Assembly: GCA_037445555.1 (NCBI GenBank)
Contig: JBBIKG010000002.1
Location: forward strand, 87,164-151,163
Direction: 5' to 3'
DNA: 64,000 nt
From: JAAYJT01 sp037445555
GTDB taxonomy: Bacteria > Bacteroidota > Bacteroidia > Bacteroidales > JAAYJT01
This document shows positions 45,177-54,678 of this stretch, piece by piece; positions within the stretch are counted from its first letter, which is position 1, and each line of letters begins with the position of its first letter. Both the position numbers and the translations under genes were made by a program. The notes below the pieces were generated by a model. It searched no databases. It saw nothing but the letters and a program-made list of their open reading frames with translations, and had not been told where the DNA came from.

Positions 45177-45207
45177 CAAATGTACTGAATCAAAAGGGAT
45201 TGCGCAA
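45177..45207 (-). promoter_or_regulatory. Bacteroidota promoter for acyl-CoA synthetase copy 1
   Basis: On the minus strand TTG (45205-45207), 20 bp, then TACATTTG (45177-45184). The -7 is 29 bp upstream of the start codon at 45148. It sits in the 62-bp gap between the two paralogues. Confidence 0.7.
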
Positions 45208-45210
45208 GTG

Positions 45211-46992
45211 CTATTCTTCGAGGCTGAACAGTCTGTTAATTTGGCTTTTGTATTTTTCAGAAATGATATCGCGCCGGATCTTGAGTGTGGCTGTCATTTC
45301 TCCGCCATCCACAGACCATTCATTGCCTATGAGTTCAAACCTTTTAATTTGTTCGTAGGCACCAAAGGAAACGTTATACTTATCAACTTCAACCTGAAAT
45401 CTTTTTCGCAGTATTGGATTTTGAACCATTTCCGTATCGGTGGTGTAAGGTATGTTCTTAATATTGCAATACGACTTCAGGTGGTTGAAGTCGGGCACAA
45501 TCAGAGCAGCGGCAAACTTCTGGCTTTCTCCCAACACCATCAGAGTATCGATGAACGAGGATTCTTTGAATTTCTCTTCCATCACTTCGGGGTTAATGTA
45601 CTTACCAAACGATGTTTTGAATGCCGCCTTTTTTCGGCCGGTTATCTTCAGTTGACCATCTGGTTCAATCTGGCCGATATCGCCGGTATGTAACCAACCA
45701 TCAGGGTCAATCATTTCCCGGGTTTTTTCGGGCTCCTTGAAATAGCCCAGCATCACATGGGGACCCCGGGTAAGAATTTCACCATCTTCAGCAATTTTGA
45801 CCTCCACATTGCTGATTGGAGGGCCTACTGTACCGAAATCCCTCCCGTTTTTACCAAAGTGCTGTACGGCGATAACTGGTGATGTCTCAGTCAGGCCATA
45901 GCCTTCGAGCACCGGGATACCGGCCGCAGAAAATACTCTTGCCAGCCTTGGTTGTAAGGCTGCACCGCCAGACACCATCACATTGAGAGCACCTCCGGTA
46001 GCTGCGCGCCATTTCGAGAATACAAGCTTATCGACTATTTTGTGTTGTAGCTTGAAGAAGATATCGTTCTTTCCGTGCAGCTTATATTTGTTGCCCACAT
46101 TAAGCGCCCAGAAGAAAAACATGCGCTTGATCCCTTTCAACTTACGACCCGTAGCCATGATTTTGTCAAAGATCTTTTCGAGCAACCTTGGTACGGTCGA
46201 CATCAGTTGTGGTTTGATCTCCTTCATGTTGTCTGCAATGGTAGCCATGCTTTCGGCATAGTAAACACTCACCCCTGAGTATTGCCACACATAGTTGATC
46301 ACACGTTCGTATACATGGCATAGAGGCAGATAGCTAAGCGCCTTATCGTCACCAACCAAAGGCGGAATGTGTCTGACAGCCATTATGTTGCTAAGGATGT
46401 TAATATGTGTAAGCATTACCCCTTTTGGGTTACCGGTGGTGCCAGAGGTATAAATGATGGTAGCCACATCGCTGGGTTTGATGGTAGTCTTGATAGCCTC
46501 GACCTTTTCAGGTATCATGTTTTTTCCGGCTTCTTCAATGAGATCGCACAAACATGGAACATCTTCCACCTTTTTGATGGTATAGAGGCCCTTGAGCGAA
46601 GTTACTTTCGGAAGGATGTGCTGTATCTTTCTAAGCAGATCTTTTCCTGAAACAAAGACATATTTTACCTCGGCATGATTCAGAATGTATTCGTAATCCG
46701 ATACGCTGATGGTAGGGTAAACCGGAACGTGTATTGCCCCGATCATCATTATCCCCATGTCTAGAAAATTCCATTCGGGTCGGTTATTTGAAATGGTGGC
46801 AATAGTGTCGCCGGGCTTTACTCCCAGTTCGAGGAGAAGATGAGAAACCGCATACGCGTTTTTCTTATACTCAGCGGCGTTGTATTTAATCCATTTGCCA
46901 TCCTCTTTACCGGAGAGTACCGAATCGAGGTGCGAAAAATTTTCCTGCATTCGTGTAAGAATGTCGAACAGGCGGGTGACTTCTGTGCTCAT
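45211..46992 (-). CDS. Long-chain acyl-CoA synthetase (copy 2 of a tandem pair)
   Basis: This 593-residue acyl-CoA synthetase has YTSGTTGNPKGVMLTHIN, LEGYGLTETSPVIAVQ, GWLHTGDIGQI and KKAAFKTSFGKYINP. It is complete. Its layout matches the downstream copy block for block, which points to tandem duplication followed by divergence. It lies 38 bp after an SDR oxidoreductase on the same strand, which may be co-transcribed. Confidence 0.92.
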   Translation of the reverse strand: MSTEVTRLFDILTRMQENFSHLDSVLSGKEDGKWIKYNAAEYKKNAYAVSHLLLELGVKPGDTIATISNNRPEWNFLDMGIMMIGAIHVPVYPTISVSDYEYILNHAEVKYVFVSGKDLLRKIQHILPKVTSLKGLYTIKKVEDVPCLCDLIEEAGKNMIPEKVEAIKTTIKPSDVATIIYTSGTTGNPKGVMLTHINILSNIMAVRHIPPLVGDDKALSYLPLCHVYERVINYVWQYSGVSVYYAESMATIADNMKEIKPQLMSTVPRLLEKIFDKIMATGRKLKGIKRMFFFWALNVGNKYKLHGKNDIFFKLQHKIVDKLVFSKWRAATGGALNVMVSGGAALQPRLARVFSAAGIPVLEGYGLTETSPVIAVQHFGKNGRDFGTVGPPISNVEVKIAEDGEILTRGPHVMLGYFKEPEKTREMIDPDGWLHTGDIGQIEPDGQLKITGRKKAAFKTSFGKYINPEVMEEKFKESSFIDTLMVLGESQKFAAALIVPDFNHLKSYCNIKNIPYTTDTEMVQNPILRKRFQVEVDKYNVSFGAYEQIKRFELIGNEWSVDGGEMTATLKIRRDIISEKYKSQINRLFSLEE

Positions 46993-47030
46993 AATGTAAT
47001 GATTTGATGAGTGATTACTTTTTTTCTGTT

Positions 47031-47798
47031 TTAGTCTGACTTCTTTGAAAAATGTGATGCGGATGCCTGGGCTGTGGGCATTACCAATATATCGTTTACG
47101 TTGACGTGTGGCGGCCTTGAGGCTACAAACCAGATAATTTCAGCAATATCGGAGGCAAGTAAAGGGCTATATCCTTTATACACGGCATCAGCCCGTTGGG
47201 TATCGCCATGAAATCTGACAGTGCTAAATTCAGTATTGACGGCACCAGGTGCTACCTGGCTGACCCGGATACCAAATTCAAGCAGGTCTTTACGCATGGC
47301 CTGAGTAAGCGCATCGACAGCAAACTTTGTGGCGCAATACACATTGCCATTGGTGTACACCTCGCGGCCGGCGATGGAGCCAATGTTGATTATATGCCCT
47401 TTTTGCCGGCTTACCATTAGCGGGGCAACTTTTCGTGACATGTAAAGCAGGCCTTTGACATTGGTATCAATCATCCGCTCCCAGTCATCGACATCGGCCC
47501 TGTGAATGGGGTCAAGTCCCTGCGAAAGCCCGGCATTGTTCACCAAAATGTCAATGTTTTGCCATTCGGGACTTAAATTTTCTATCGCACAGTCAACGTC
47601 CTGCCGGTTACGAATATCCAGGGGAAGTAAGAGGATTTCTGCCTTATAACTTGCACTCTCGAGTTCTTTGGCGAGGGCTTTCAATCTGTCCTCCCTCCGG
47701 CCGGATATGATGATACTGTATCCCTTTGAGGCAAATAATTTTGCGGTAGCTTCGCCAATACCACTGGTAGCCCCCGTAATCAGGATGGTTTGATGCAT
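47031..47798 (-). CDS. Short-chain dehydrogenase/reductase (YdfG-like)
   Basis: The ATG at 47798 gives 255 residues. The longer open frame adds 22 codons unlike the family. This classical SDR has the nucleotide-binding GATSGIGEATA, the NNAG motif and an intact active site, with Ser in INIGSIAG and the pair Tyr/Lys in NVYCATK. The pattern resembles YdfG-type NADP-dependent serine/3-hydroxy acid dehydrogenases, but the substrate is not certain. It is upstream of the tandem acyl-CoA synthetases on the same strand. Confidence 0.88.
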   Translation of the reverse strand: MHQTILITGATSGIGEATAKLFASKGYSIIISGRREDRLKALAKELESASYKAEILLLPLDIRNRQDVDCAIENLSPEWQNIDILVNNAGLSQGLDPIHRADVDDWERMIDTNVKGLLYMSRKVAPLMVSRQKGHIINIGSIAGREVYTNGNVYCATKFAVDALTQAMRKDLLEFGIRVSQVAPGAVNTEFSTVRFHGDTQRADAVYKGYSPLLASDIAEIIWFVASRPPHVNVNDILVMPTAQASASHFSKKSD

Positions 47799-47998
47799 TG
47801 TTCTCCTGTTATCAGCCCGGGTCGGATAAAGCCTGTTAAAAGGGGTGAACAGACTGATAACCAACCTTATATCATTGTCAAATTAATTGAACACTGACAT
47901 GTATCAGGCTTGTAAGCAGGCAAATATAAGAAAAGATGGAATTGTATATCGTCCTTTTAAAAAAAAGTACACAATAAAAACTTATGGAGGTCTGCAGT

Positions 47999-48787
47999 TT
48001 ATCGTTGTGATGAAAAAATCCATGGCAATAGCCCTGGTTCACGGAAGCTATAATCCCATGCATTGTGGCCTACCTCAGGGTAGATTGTAAGCGTTGCATT
48101 GAAGCGCAGTGCTTTATACGCGGCTATCATTTGCTCAGAATATTGAGGCAAAACTACCTTATCCAGGGCCCCGTGAAATGCCCAGATTTTAGTTTTTCGG
48201 GACGCAGGATTAATTTTATCCGGGTTGCCTGCACCGCAAATCGGGAAGGCAGCAGCGAACACCTTAGGAAGCCTGTTCAACAATTCGTAAGTGGCCATGC
48301 CACCCATTGACAAGCCTCCGACATAAACTCTTCTTCGGTCAACCCATTTTTCATGCAGGATTGTATGAATCAAATCGATGGAAAGGCGCATTGCCTCTGT
48401 GGGCGGTGCCGAAGGGTCAAATTCAAATTTCCTGGGGCTATTGCCGGCCTGAATGATTTTTACATTAGCCCAGAACTGGTTTTCGGGACATTGTGGAAAA
48501 ACCACGATTGCAGGATATTTTGAGCGTGCTTCCTCGCTTGAAAAAAAAGCAGCACCGTGAACAAGCTGTTTCTCATTGTCCGTACCCCTTTCTCCTGCCC
48601 CGTGAAAGAAAAACAGTACCGGATATTTCTCCGACTTGTTAAAGTTTGCCGGCAGCATGATGCGATAAGGTAATGTTTGATTTCCACCATGGTGGATGCA
48701 AGCTTCATACAGGCTGTCTACCTGAGCAGGCAGAGATGGACATGCAAACAGGGCAGCAATCATCCACAGCATTGAATGTATTTTCAT
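47999..48787 (-). CDS. Secreted alpha/beta-hydrolase (esterase)
   Basis: This 262-residue protein has a signal peptide (MKIHSMLWMIAALFACPSLPAQ) and an alpha/beta-hydrolase fold of the phospholipase/carboxylesterase or PHB-depolymerase-like type. The oxyanion-hole block is FFFHGAGERG. The nucleophile Ser is in GGLSMGG, the acid Asp in FHGALDKVV and the His in EVGHNAWDY. The triad is complete. It probably acts on esters in the periplasm or outside the cell. The 200-bp gap to the SDR start (47799-47998) holds no gene that I can see. Confidence 0.88.
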   Translation of the reverse strand: MKIHSMLWMIAALFACPSLPAQVDSLYEACIHHGGNQTLPYRIMLPANFNKSEKYPVLFFFHGAGERGTDNEKQLVHGAAFFSSEEARSKYPAIVVFPQCPENQFWANVKIIQAGNSPRKFEFDPSAPPTEAMRLSIDLIHTILHEKWVDRRRVYVGGLSMGGMATYELLNRLPKVFAAAFPICGAGNPDKINPASRKTKIWAFHGALDKVVLPQYSEQMIAAYKALRFNATLTIYPEVGHNAWDYSFREPGLLPWIFSSQR

Positions 48788-48867
48788 GACGTAAAAAGAT
48801 TTATTGAATGTATGACTATCAAATTTACCAATAAAAAGTTTCTCTTTTAAAAGGGCAGCAATGGACG

Positions 48868-50034
48868 CTATTCAAATGTCAGCCTCGGTCTCGCGAAAAA
48901 TATCATGGAGATATTGAAAGACACAAAATCAAGGCTTTTATCAAGTCCTGTCCATATTTTGTTCGGAAGGGCAGACTTCAGGCTAAGCACAGTGTGGTTG
49001 TTCAGAGTATCGCCGGCATGAAGATAATACACAAGATTTCCCTGCCTGCTCAGCGCATAAATACCTTTCATCATGGTCCCGATTACCAGGAAATTGTCAA
49101 GAACAATACCGTTATTGAGTTTAGACTCACGAAGATCATCTGACATGGCAGCATTCCGTGGCCTGAATTGCACATTATCTTAACGAAACAAACCCAATGA
49201 GCTGGTTCCTATTACGTGGGGCGCACCCAAGATTGGTTAGGCGGTCTGTACCTCGGTGTTTCCAAACATCTCGCTGCCTCGAATGAAAACAAGTGCTTCA
49301 TTGATAAGTTCATATAAACCACCATTGACCTGCTGGACAAACAATTCTTCGTTTGCTTTAGGCAGAAAAAGAACTATACCTGGTTACTTTACCAAAGAAA
49401 TTGGAGGATTATGATAGAATAGGATATTTGTAAAGCTTTGAAAGAAAATCCTATCTCCGACGTTGGTAATCTTCCAGAATTTATCGTTATTAAGGTCCAA
49501 ACCCTTAGGCTACGGTACGAGCGTATAATAGGCCCATTGATCATTGGCGCCTTTCTCCCAGTGGCCAACCTCTTGAAACGACTCGAATTACACCTGGCCC
49601 AGAATGCATGCCACGAACCTGGCGATGGTTTTACGGCAATTCAAGGAGCTCAAAGGATGAGCCGTAATAGAAGAGCAGATCGTGGGTATTGGCAACATAG
49701 ACATTTCAATTTTCGTTAATATCAATACTCCAATTTTGGTTTCCGCCCTTATACACAACTGGTGTGTATCCTGTGGCAAAGGGTATGCCCATCATTTGCT
49801 TAATGCCTGCGCAAGTCAAAATTGCATTCACTAAAAAGAAGACTTCCGCATTGCAAAAACCATCATGGCGAGGCTGTCTCAAAGGCCTATTATTGATCGG
49901 GCACCGGGTCCGCCAGGTATTAATCTAATAGCATAATACTGATAATCCAATATTGTTTCGATCCGTTCTGGCTGTCATTCCTTTCGGCCTACAAAGGCAC
50001 AACTTACAGCTGTGAGGTATAAGAAAGCCTTCAT
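48868..50034 (-). pseudogene. Decayed ligand-binding sensor propeller protein (N-terminal remnant)
   Basis: On the minus strand a signal-like start (MKAFLYLTAVSC, from 50034) is followed by pieces of the propeller sensor domain found in Bacteroidota regulators: GIPFATGYTPVVYKGGNQNW, NVYVANTHDLLFYYGSSFELLELP, EVGHWEKG, NNDKFWKITNVGDRIFFQSF, VNGGLYELINEALVFIRG, and a last open piece at 49173-48868 ending IWTGLDKSLDFVSF. Between these I count about six in-frame stops (TGA, TAA, TAG) and one frameshift near 49590. Relatives are usually about 900-1000 residues with C-terminal signalling domains; here only the first ~380 codons remain and nothing follows. Confidence 0.8.
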
Positions 50035-50084
50035 TATCTTAATTTACCCCGAAATGATAAAAGATGGCTCAACCTGCATCCTAA

Positions 50085-50111
50085 GCAGTAAAATGTCAGG
50101 CTTTTTACTGC
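50085..50111 (-). terminator. Hairpin after deoD
   Basis: The 9-bp perfect arms GCAGTAAAA (50085-50093) and TTTTACTGC (50103-50111) enclose a 9-nt loop, starting 5 bp after the deoD stop on the minus strand. There is no long T tract afterwards, so the terminator call is moderate. Confidence 0.5.
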
Positions 50112-50115
50112 CATT

Positions 50116-50817
50116 TCATGACAAAGCAAGTGCGATGCGAACCATGTCGGTAAATGATTCCTGGCGGTCGAGTGCAGACAGCTCTTCACCGGTGAGCAAG
50201 TGATTGCTTACTGTCAAAATAGCCAGAGCCTTGCGGCCAAAACGAGCTGCCAAGGTATACAAGGCTGCAGCTTCCATTTCAACGGCGGGAACACCGTAGG
50301 TTTTCCAGATACCGTAAGGATCATGGGAATCGTCATGATAGAATATGTCGGAAGTAAGAATATTGGATACCCGTGCCTTGATACCTTCAGCTTTTACATA
50401 ATTACTGGCACGCTGCAGAAGATCGAAATCGGCCAGCGGTGCATAATCCATGCCTTTGAAGGTAAGCTTGTTTATGGATGAATCCGTACTAGCGCCCTGG
50501 GCTAGCACTATGTCACGCACCGCCAGATCATCGGCAAATGAACCACAGGTACCGATGCGTACAAGAGTCTGCACCTGGTAATCAACGATCAGTTCGTGTG
50601 CATAGATGCTGATCGAGGGTATACCCATCCCTGTGCCCTGCACAGAAACGGGCTTGCCATTATAGGTGCCCGTGTAACCCAACATACCACGAACCTTATT
50701 ATGACAGACGGGATTCTCAAGAAAGTTTTCTGCAATATATTTTGCCCTCAGTGGGTCTCCGGGTAACAGGACAAATGGCGCAATCTGTCCTGGGTAGGCT
50801 TCGATATGTATACTCAT
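50116..50817 (-). CDS. deoD: Purine-nucleoside phosphorylase, DeoD type
   Basis: DeoD splits purine nucleosides with phosphate. The 233-residue protein matches the hexameric family: LLPGDPLRAKYIAENFLENP, GTGMGIPSISIYAHEL, RIGTCGSF and the block VEMEAAALYTLAARFGRKALAILTVSNHL (see VEMEAAALY). In E. coli and Bacillus DeoD the residue in TVSDH is the catalytic Asp204. Here codon AAT at 50203-50205 gives Asn205. Asn at this spot is typical of 6-oxopurine-specific trimeric PNPs, so preference for inosine/guanosine over adenosine is a fair guess. It is complete and lies 65 bp after purL. Confidence 0.92.
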   Translation of the reverse strand: MSIHIEAYPGQIAPFVLLPGDPLRAKYIAENFLENPVCHNKVRGMLGYTGTYNGKPVSVQGTGMGIPSISIYAHELIVDYQVQTLVRIGTCGSFADDLAVRDIVLAQGASTDSSINKLTFKGMDYAPLADFDLLQRASNYVKAEGIKARVSNILTSDIFYHDDSHDPYGIWKTYGVPAVEMEAAALYTLAARFGRKALAILTVSNHLLTGEELSALDRQESFTDMVRIALALS

Positions 50818-50882
50818 ATTTTGTTATAAGTTGTGGCTTCTATCTTTTGTTCATTAGCTATTCATAATTAACAAAGTAATCT

Positions 50883-53800
50883 TCACTGATGTGCTTCAAT
50901 CCATCTACGGGCATTCTCGAAAGCCTCAGCCCAGGGTGTAACCATATCCTGCTTGCGTTCAGGGTGATACCAGGCCCACTGCCAGGGGTAAACCGAGCGT
51001 TCGAGATGAGGCATGATAGCCAGATGCCGCCCATCGTCGGAGCAAAGCGCAGCCACAGCGTAATCAGATCCGTTTGGATTGCCTGGATATTCATCAAACG
51101 AATACCGGGCAGCAATTTGATATTTCTCCAGGTCGTTGGGCAAAACAATTCTGCCCTCCCCATGCGCTATCCAGATTCCCAAAGTAGACCCGGCCAGGGA
51201 TTTCAGCATAACGGAATGGTTTTCAGGAATAACCACTGAAAGAAAGGCCGACTCGAACTTACCCGACAGGTTATGCTCCATCCTCGGTTTTTGCTCATGG
51301 GCAGGGTTGATGAGTCCCAGTTCAATCATTAACTGGCAGCCGTTGCAAACCCCTAGGCTCAGGGTGTCCTCTCTTTCGTAAAAGCGCTTTAACGCCCGAT
51401 TGGCCGTTTCGTTATACAAAAAGGCTCCAGCCCAACCTTTGGCCGACCCAAATACATCCGAATTTGAAAAACCACCGACAAAAGCGATCATCCTGACATC
51501 ATCCAGTGTTTCGCGTTCGCTTATCAGGTCAGTCATATGGATATCCTTTACGTCAAAACCTGCCATGTAAAGCGACCAGGCCATCTCGCGATCACCGTTT
51601 GCACCCTTTTCGCGGATGATGGCGGCTTTGGGTTTCAGCGTATTCGTGACAGAGTCATTTGAAAATAACTGGCCTGTGAAATGGCCGGGAAATATATACT
51701 CAAGCACTTGAGTGTCGAAATTGGAATAACGAAGATCGGCCAGGCCATTGGCTGTCTGGTGCTGATCAAAACGGAATGAGGTCCCAAACCATATCCTGCG
51801 ATAGAGTGTGACATCGAAGTCAAGACATTTTTCAAAATGCCTGATTTTGATTACAGGTTCGTGAGTAACGTTACCCAATATCTGAAACTTTGCTCCGGCA
51901 TCATGAAGATAAACTGCCACATAATCCAGGTCATTAACCTGAAGGATCACACCCGCATTTTCTGCAAAAAGCAGTTTAGCCAGGTTTTGTTCGCCCATGC
52001 CTGTGAGATCGAGCTGCATTCCAAGGTTCTGGCAGGAAAAAGCCATTTCGAGCAGTGTTGTGATCAGCCCTCCTGATGCCACGTCATGTCCGGACAGGAT
52101 TTTTTTCTTTTCAATCAAACGCTGCACTGCCTCAAAGGAGTTGATAAAAATCGCAGAATCGTCAATGTCTGGTACATTGTCGCCTATTTTGTTTCGGGTT
52201 TGTGCCAGCGCACTGCCTCCAGTATCCGATACGGAGCCAGAAAATCCAACATAAAGAATGGATGAAAGGCTATCGGGCTGCAGCACAGGTGTCACTGTGT
52301 TGCGAATATCAACCACTTCGCCCACCGCCGAAATGATTACTGTGCCCGGTGCATAAACGGAAGTTTGGTCAGGATATTTTTGTGTCATCGACAGGCTGTC
52401 TTTTCCGGTCGGAATATTGATTCCCAGGCGCATGGCAAAATCGCTGGCCGCTTTTACGGCTTCGTAAAGGCGTGCATCTTCGCCCCGGTTGCGTGCAGGC
52501 CACATCCAGTTGGCACTGAGCGATACACCGGCAAGGCCGCCTTCGATGGGCGCCCATACCAGGTTGGTAAGCGCACGGGCAATGGCCATTCTTGATCCGG
52601 TTGCCGGATTGGCCAATGCAACAGCAGGGGCATGTCCCAGTGCCGTCCCTACGCCTTTGACTCCCTGATAATCGAGAGCCATTATCCCCAGGTTATTTAA
52701 TGGCAATTGCAAGGCACCAGTGCACTGTTGCATGGCTACCCTGCCAGTCACCGAACGGTCAACTTTATTCGTAAGCCAATCCTTGCATGCAACGGATTCC
52801 ATAGCCAGCACCATTTTCAAATCATCAAAAATCAGGTTTTCATCCGGCTCAAAAGGCTGAAAACTATGCTTTATGGTCTGGTCCGAGATAATCGTCTGGG
52901 GAACATTGCCAAACAAATCGCTCAGGTCGAGATCGATGGGGCAGTTATTGGCAACAGGGTCAGAGAACACCAACCTGTGATCATCGGTTACCGCCCCTGC
53001 CACATACAACGGAGCACGTTCGCGCTGAGCCACCTGTTCCAGAAAAGTGAGTGAATGATCCGGGACTATCAGCCCCATTCTCTCCTGCGATTCATTGCCG
53101 GCCAACTCTTTTGGAGAAAGGGTCGGATCTCCGACAGGCAATTTGCTCATATCAATACTGCCGCCCGTGGCTTCAACAAGTTCTGAAAGCGAATTGAGAT
53201 GACCTCCGGCACCATGATCGTGTATGGATACTACCGGGTTGGATTCGCACTCGGCCATAGCCCTCACTACATTGTATACCCTTTTTTGCATTTCGGGGTT
53301 GGAGCGTTGCACTGCATTGAGTTCTATACGACTTGTAAACTCCCCGGTACTTACTGACGACACGGCTCCTCCACCCATTCCTATTCGGTAATTATCCCCC
53401 CCATTCACGATGATTTTATCGTCTTTTTTCGGGATACGTTTATGAGCATCTGTACTTTTTGCCATCCCTACCCCGCCTGCAAGCATGATCACTTTATCAA
53501 AACCCCAGGATTTGCCTGCCTCGCGATGCTCCAGGGTGTAAAGACTGCCACAGATAAGCGGCTGGCCAAATTTATTTCCAAAGTCGCTGGCGCCGTTCGA
53601 CGCTTTGATTAATATGTCGAGAGGGCTGTGGTAGAGCCAGGTACGTTCGTCGAAGCCTCTCCATTTTTCATCATCCTGAAACCTGGGATACGAAGTCATG
53701 TATACCGCTGTTCCGGCCAGTGGAAGACTGCCTTTGCCTCCGGCCATGCGGTCGCGTATTTCGCCGCCCGAACCGGTTGCCGCCCCGTTGAATGGTTCAA

Positions 53801-54560
53801 CTGTGGTCGGAAAATTGTGCGTTTCAGCTTTTAGGGAAATGACCGATTCGATCTCTTTAATTTCAAAAAAATCAGCTTTTTCGGGAGTTTTTGGTGCAAA
53901 TTGCTGAACCGCAGGCCCCTGGATGAATGCCACATTATCGCTGTAGGCCGACACGAGACGGTTTGGATGCTCCCTGGATGTTTTCTTTATCAGGGCAAAC
54001 AACGATTCGGGTTTTTCATCACCGTCAATTACGAAAGTCCCGTTGAAGATCTTATGACGGCAGTGCTCGGAGTTGATCTGAGAAAATCCGAACACCTCGC
54101 AGTCGGTAAGTGGTCGGTTCAGACGGGTGCTGAGTTGCTCCAGGTAGTCTATTTCATCCTCGCTGAGTGCCAGCCCGTGCTGTTGATTATATGCAGCAAT
54201 GTTAGCAATGGGAGTCAGTGGCTCAGCTGTGTTGGGTAAGTCGAAAATGGTTTGATCGAGACACCCATACACTTCCTGCAACATCGGATCATAGGTGCTA
54301 TTCAACTTTTCAGGTATGAATTCTTCGATACGCTGGATACCTCCTATACCCATAATCTGGGTTATTTCAACCGCATTGGTGCTCCAGGGGGTGATCATCT
54401 CGCGGCGCGGGCCGATAAATGATCCCTGGATTTCGGTCCTGTCAATGGGTGCTGCCTGCCCAAACAGCCATAAAAGCCTGGCAATACCTGTTTCCGAAGG
54501 CTCATGATGAATCTGCACAGCATAAATTCCGTGATGGGCGTTTTCAAAGAAAAGTATCAT
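50883..54560 (-). CDS. purL: Phosphoribosylformylglycinamidine synthase (single-chain)
   Basis: PurL converts FGAR to FGAM with glutamine and ATP in purine synthesis. The ATG at 54560 gives 1225 residues, normal for single-chain PurL; the extra 76 upstream codons overlap the divergent gene and are not family-like. The N-terminal domain, two AIR-synthase-like FGAM-synthetase halves (FNGAATGSGGEIRD, GKDSLSM) and a C-terminal class I glutaminase domain are in order. The glutaminase nucleophile is in LGVCNGCQL near residue 1070, followed by HGEGR and the His/Glu pair region. A perfect palindrome overlaps its -7 element. Confidence 0.95.
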   Translation of the reverse strand: MILFFENAHHGIYAVQIHHEPSETGIARLLWLFGQAAPIDRTEIQGSFIGPRREMITPWSTNAVEITQIMGIGGIQRIEEFIPEKLNSTYDPMLQEVYGCLDQTIFDLPNTAEPLTPIANIAAYNQQHGLALSEDEIDYLEQLSTRLNRPLTDCEVFGFSQINSEHCRHKIFNGTFVIDGDEKPESLFALIKKTSREHPNRLVSAYSDNVAFIQGPAVQQFAPKTPEKADFFEIKEIESVISLKAETHNFPTTVEPFNGAATGSGGEIRDRMAGGKGSLPLAGTAVYMTSYPRFQDDEKWRGFDERTWLYHSPLDILIKASNGASDFGNKFGQPLICGSLYTLEHREAGKSWGFDKVIMLAGGVGMAKSTDAHKRIPKKDDKIIVNGGDNYRIGMGGGAVSSVSTGEFTSRIELNAVQRSNPEMQKRVYNVVRAMAECESNPVVSIHDHGAGGHLNSLSELVEATGGSIDMSKLPVGDPTLSPKELAGNESQERMGLIVPDHSLTFLEQVAQRERAPLYVAGAVTDDHRLVFSDPVANNCPIDLDLSDLFGNVPQTIISDQTIKHSFQPFEPDENLIFDDLKMVLAMESVACKDWLTNKVDRSVTGRVAMQQCTGALQLPLNNLGIMALDYQGVKGVGTALGHAPAVALANPATGSRMAIARALTNLVWAPIEGGLAGVSLSANWMWPARNRGEDARLYEAVKAASDFAMRLGINIPTGKDSLSMTQKYPDQTSVYAPGTVIISAVGEVVDIRNTVTPVLQPDSLSSILYVGFSGSVSDTGGSALAQTRNKIGDNVPDIDDSAIFINSFEAVQRLIEKKKILSGHDVASGGLITTLLEMAFSCQNLGMQLDLTGMGEQNLAKLLFAENAGVILQVNDLDYVAVYLHDAGAKFQILGNVTHEPVIKIRHFEKCLDFDVTLYRRIWFGTSFRFDQHQTANGLADLRYSNFDTQVLEYIFPGHFTGQLFSNDSVTNTLKPKAAIIREKGANGDREMAWSLYMAGFDVKDIHMTDLISERETLDDVRMIAFVGGFSNSDVFGSAKGWAGAFLYNETANRALKRFYEREDTLSLGVCNGCQLMIELGLINPAHEQKPRMEHNLSGKFESAFLSVVIPENHSVMLKSLAGSTLGIWIAHGEGRIVLPNDLEKYQIAARYSFDEYPGNPNGSDYAVAALCSDDGRHLAIMPHLERSVYPWQWAWYHPERKQDMVTPWAEAFENARRWIEAHQ

Positions 54561-54569
54561 GCGTCGGTG

Positions 54570-54587
54570 TTTGTGGCCACAAATGTA
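54570..54587 (-). promoter_or_regulatory. purL -7 element with overlapping 14-bp perfect palindrome
   Basis: TTTGTGGCCACAAA at 54570-54583 is a perfect 14-bp palindrome. It overlaps the minus-strand -7 element TACATTTG (54580-54587) and ends 10 bp upstream of the purL start codon. It also lies between purL and the divergent Rrf2 gene. The position would suit a repressor operator. Confidence 0.6.
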
Positions 54588-54678
54588 GCAATTTGAAGAC
54601 AGTGTCATTTTATTGGAGTTAAGGAAAATGACTGAATTATTACGATATTTGTCCACCAATTTCCATACACCTGCGCCC

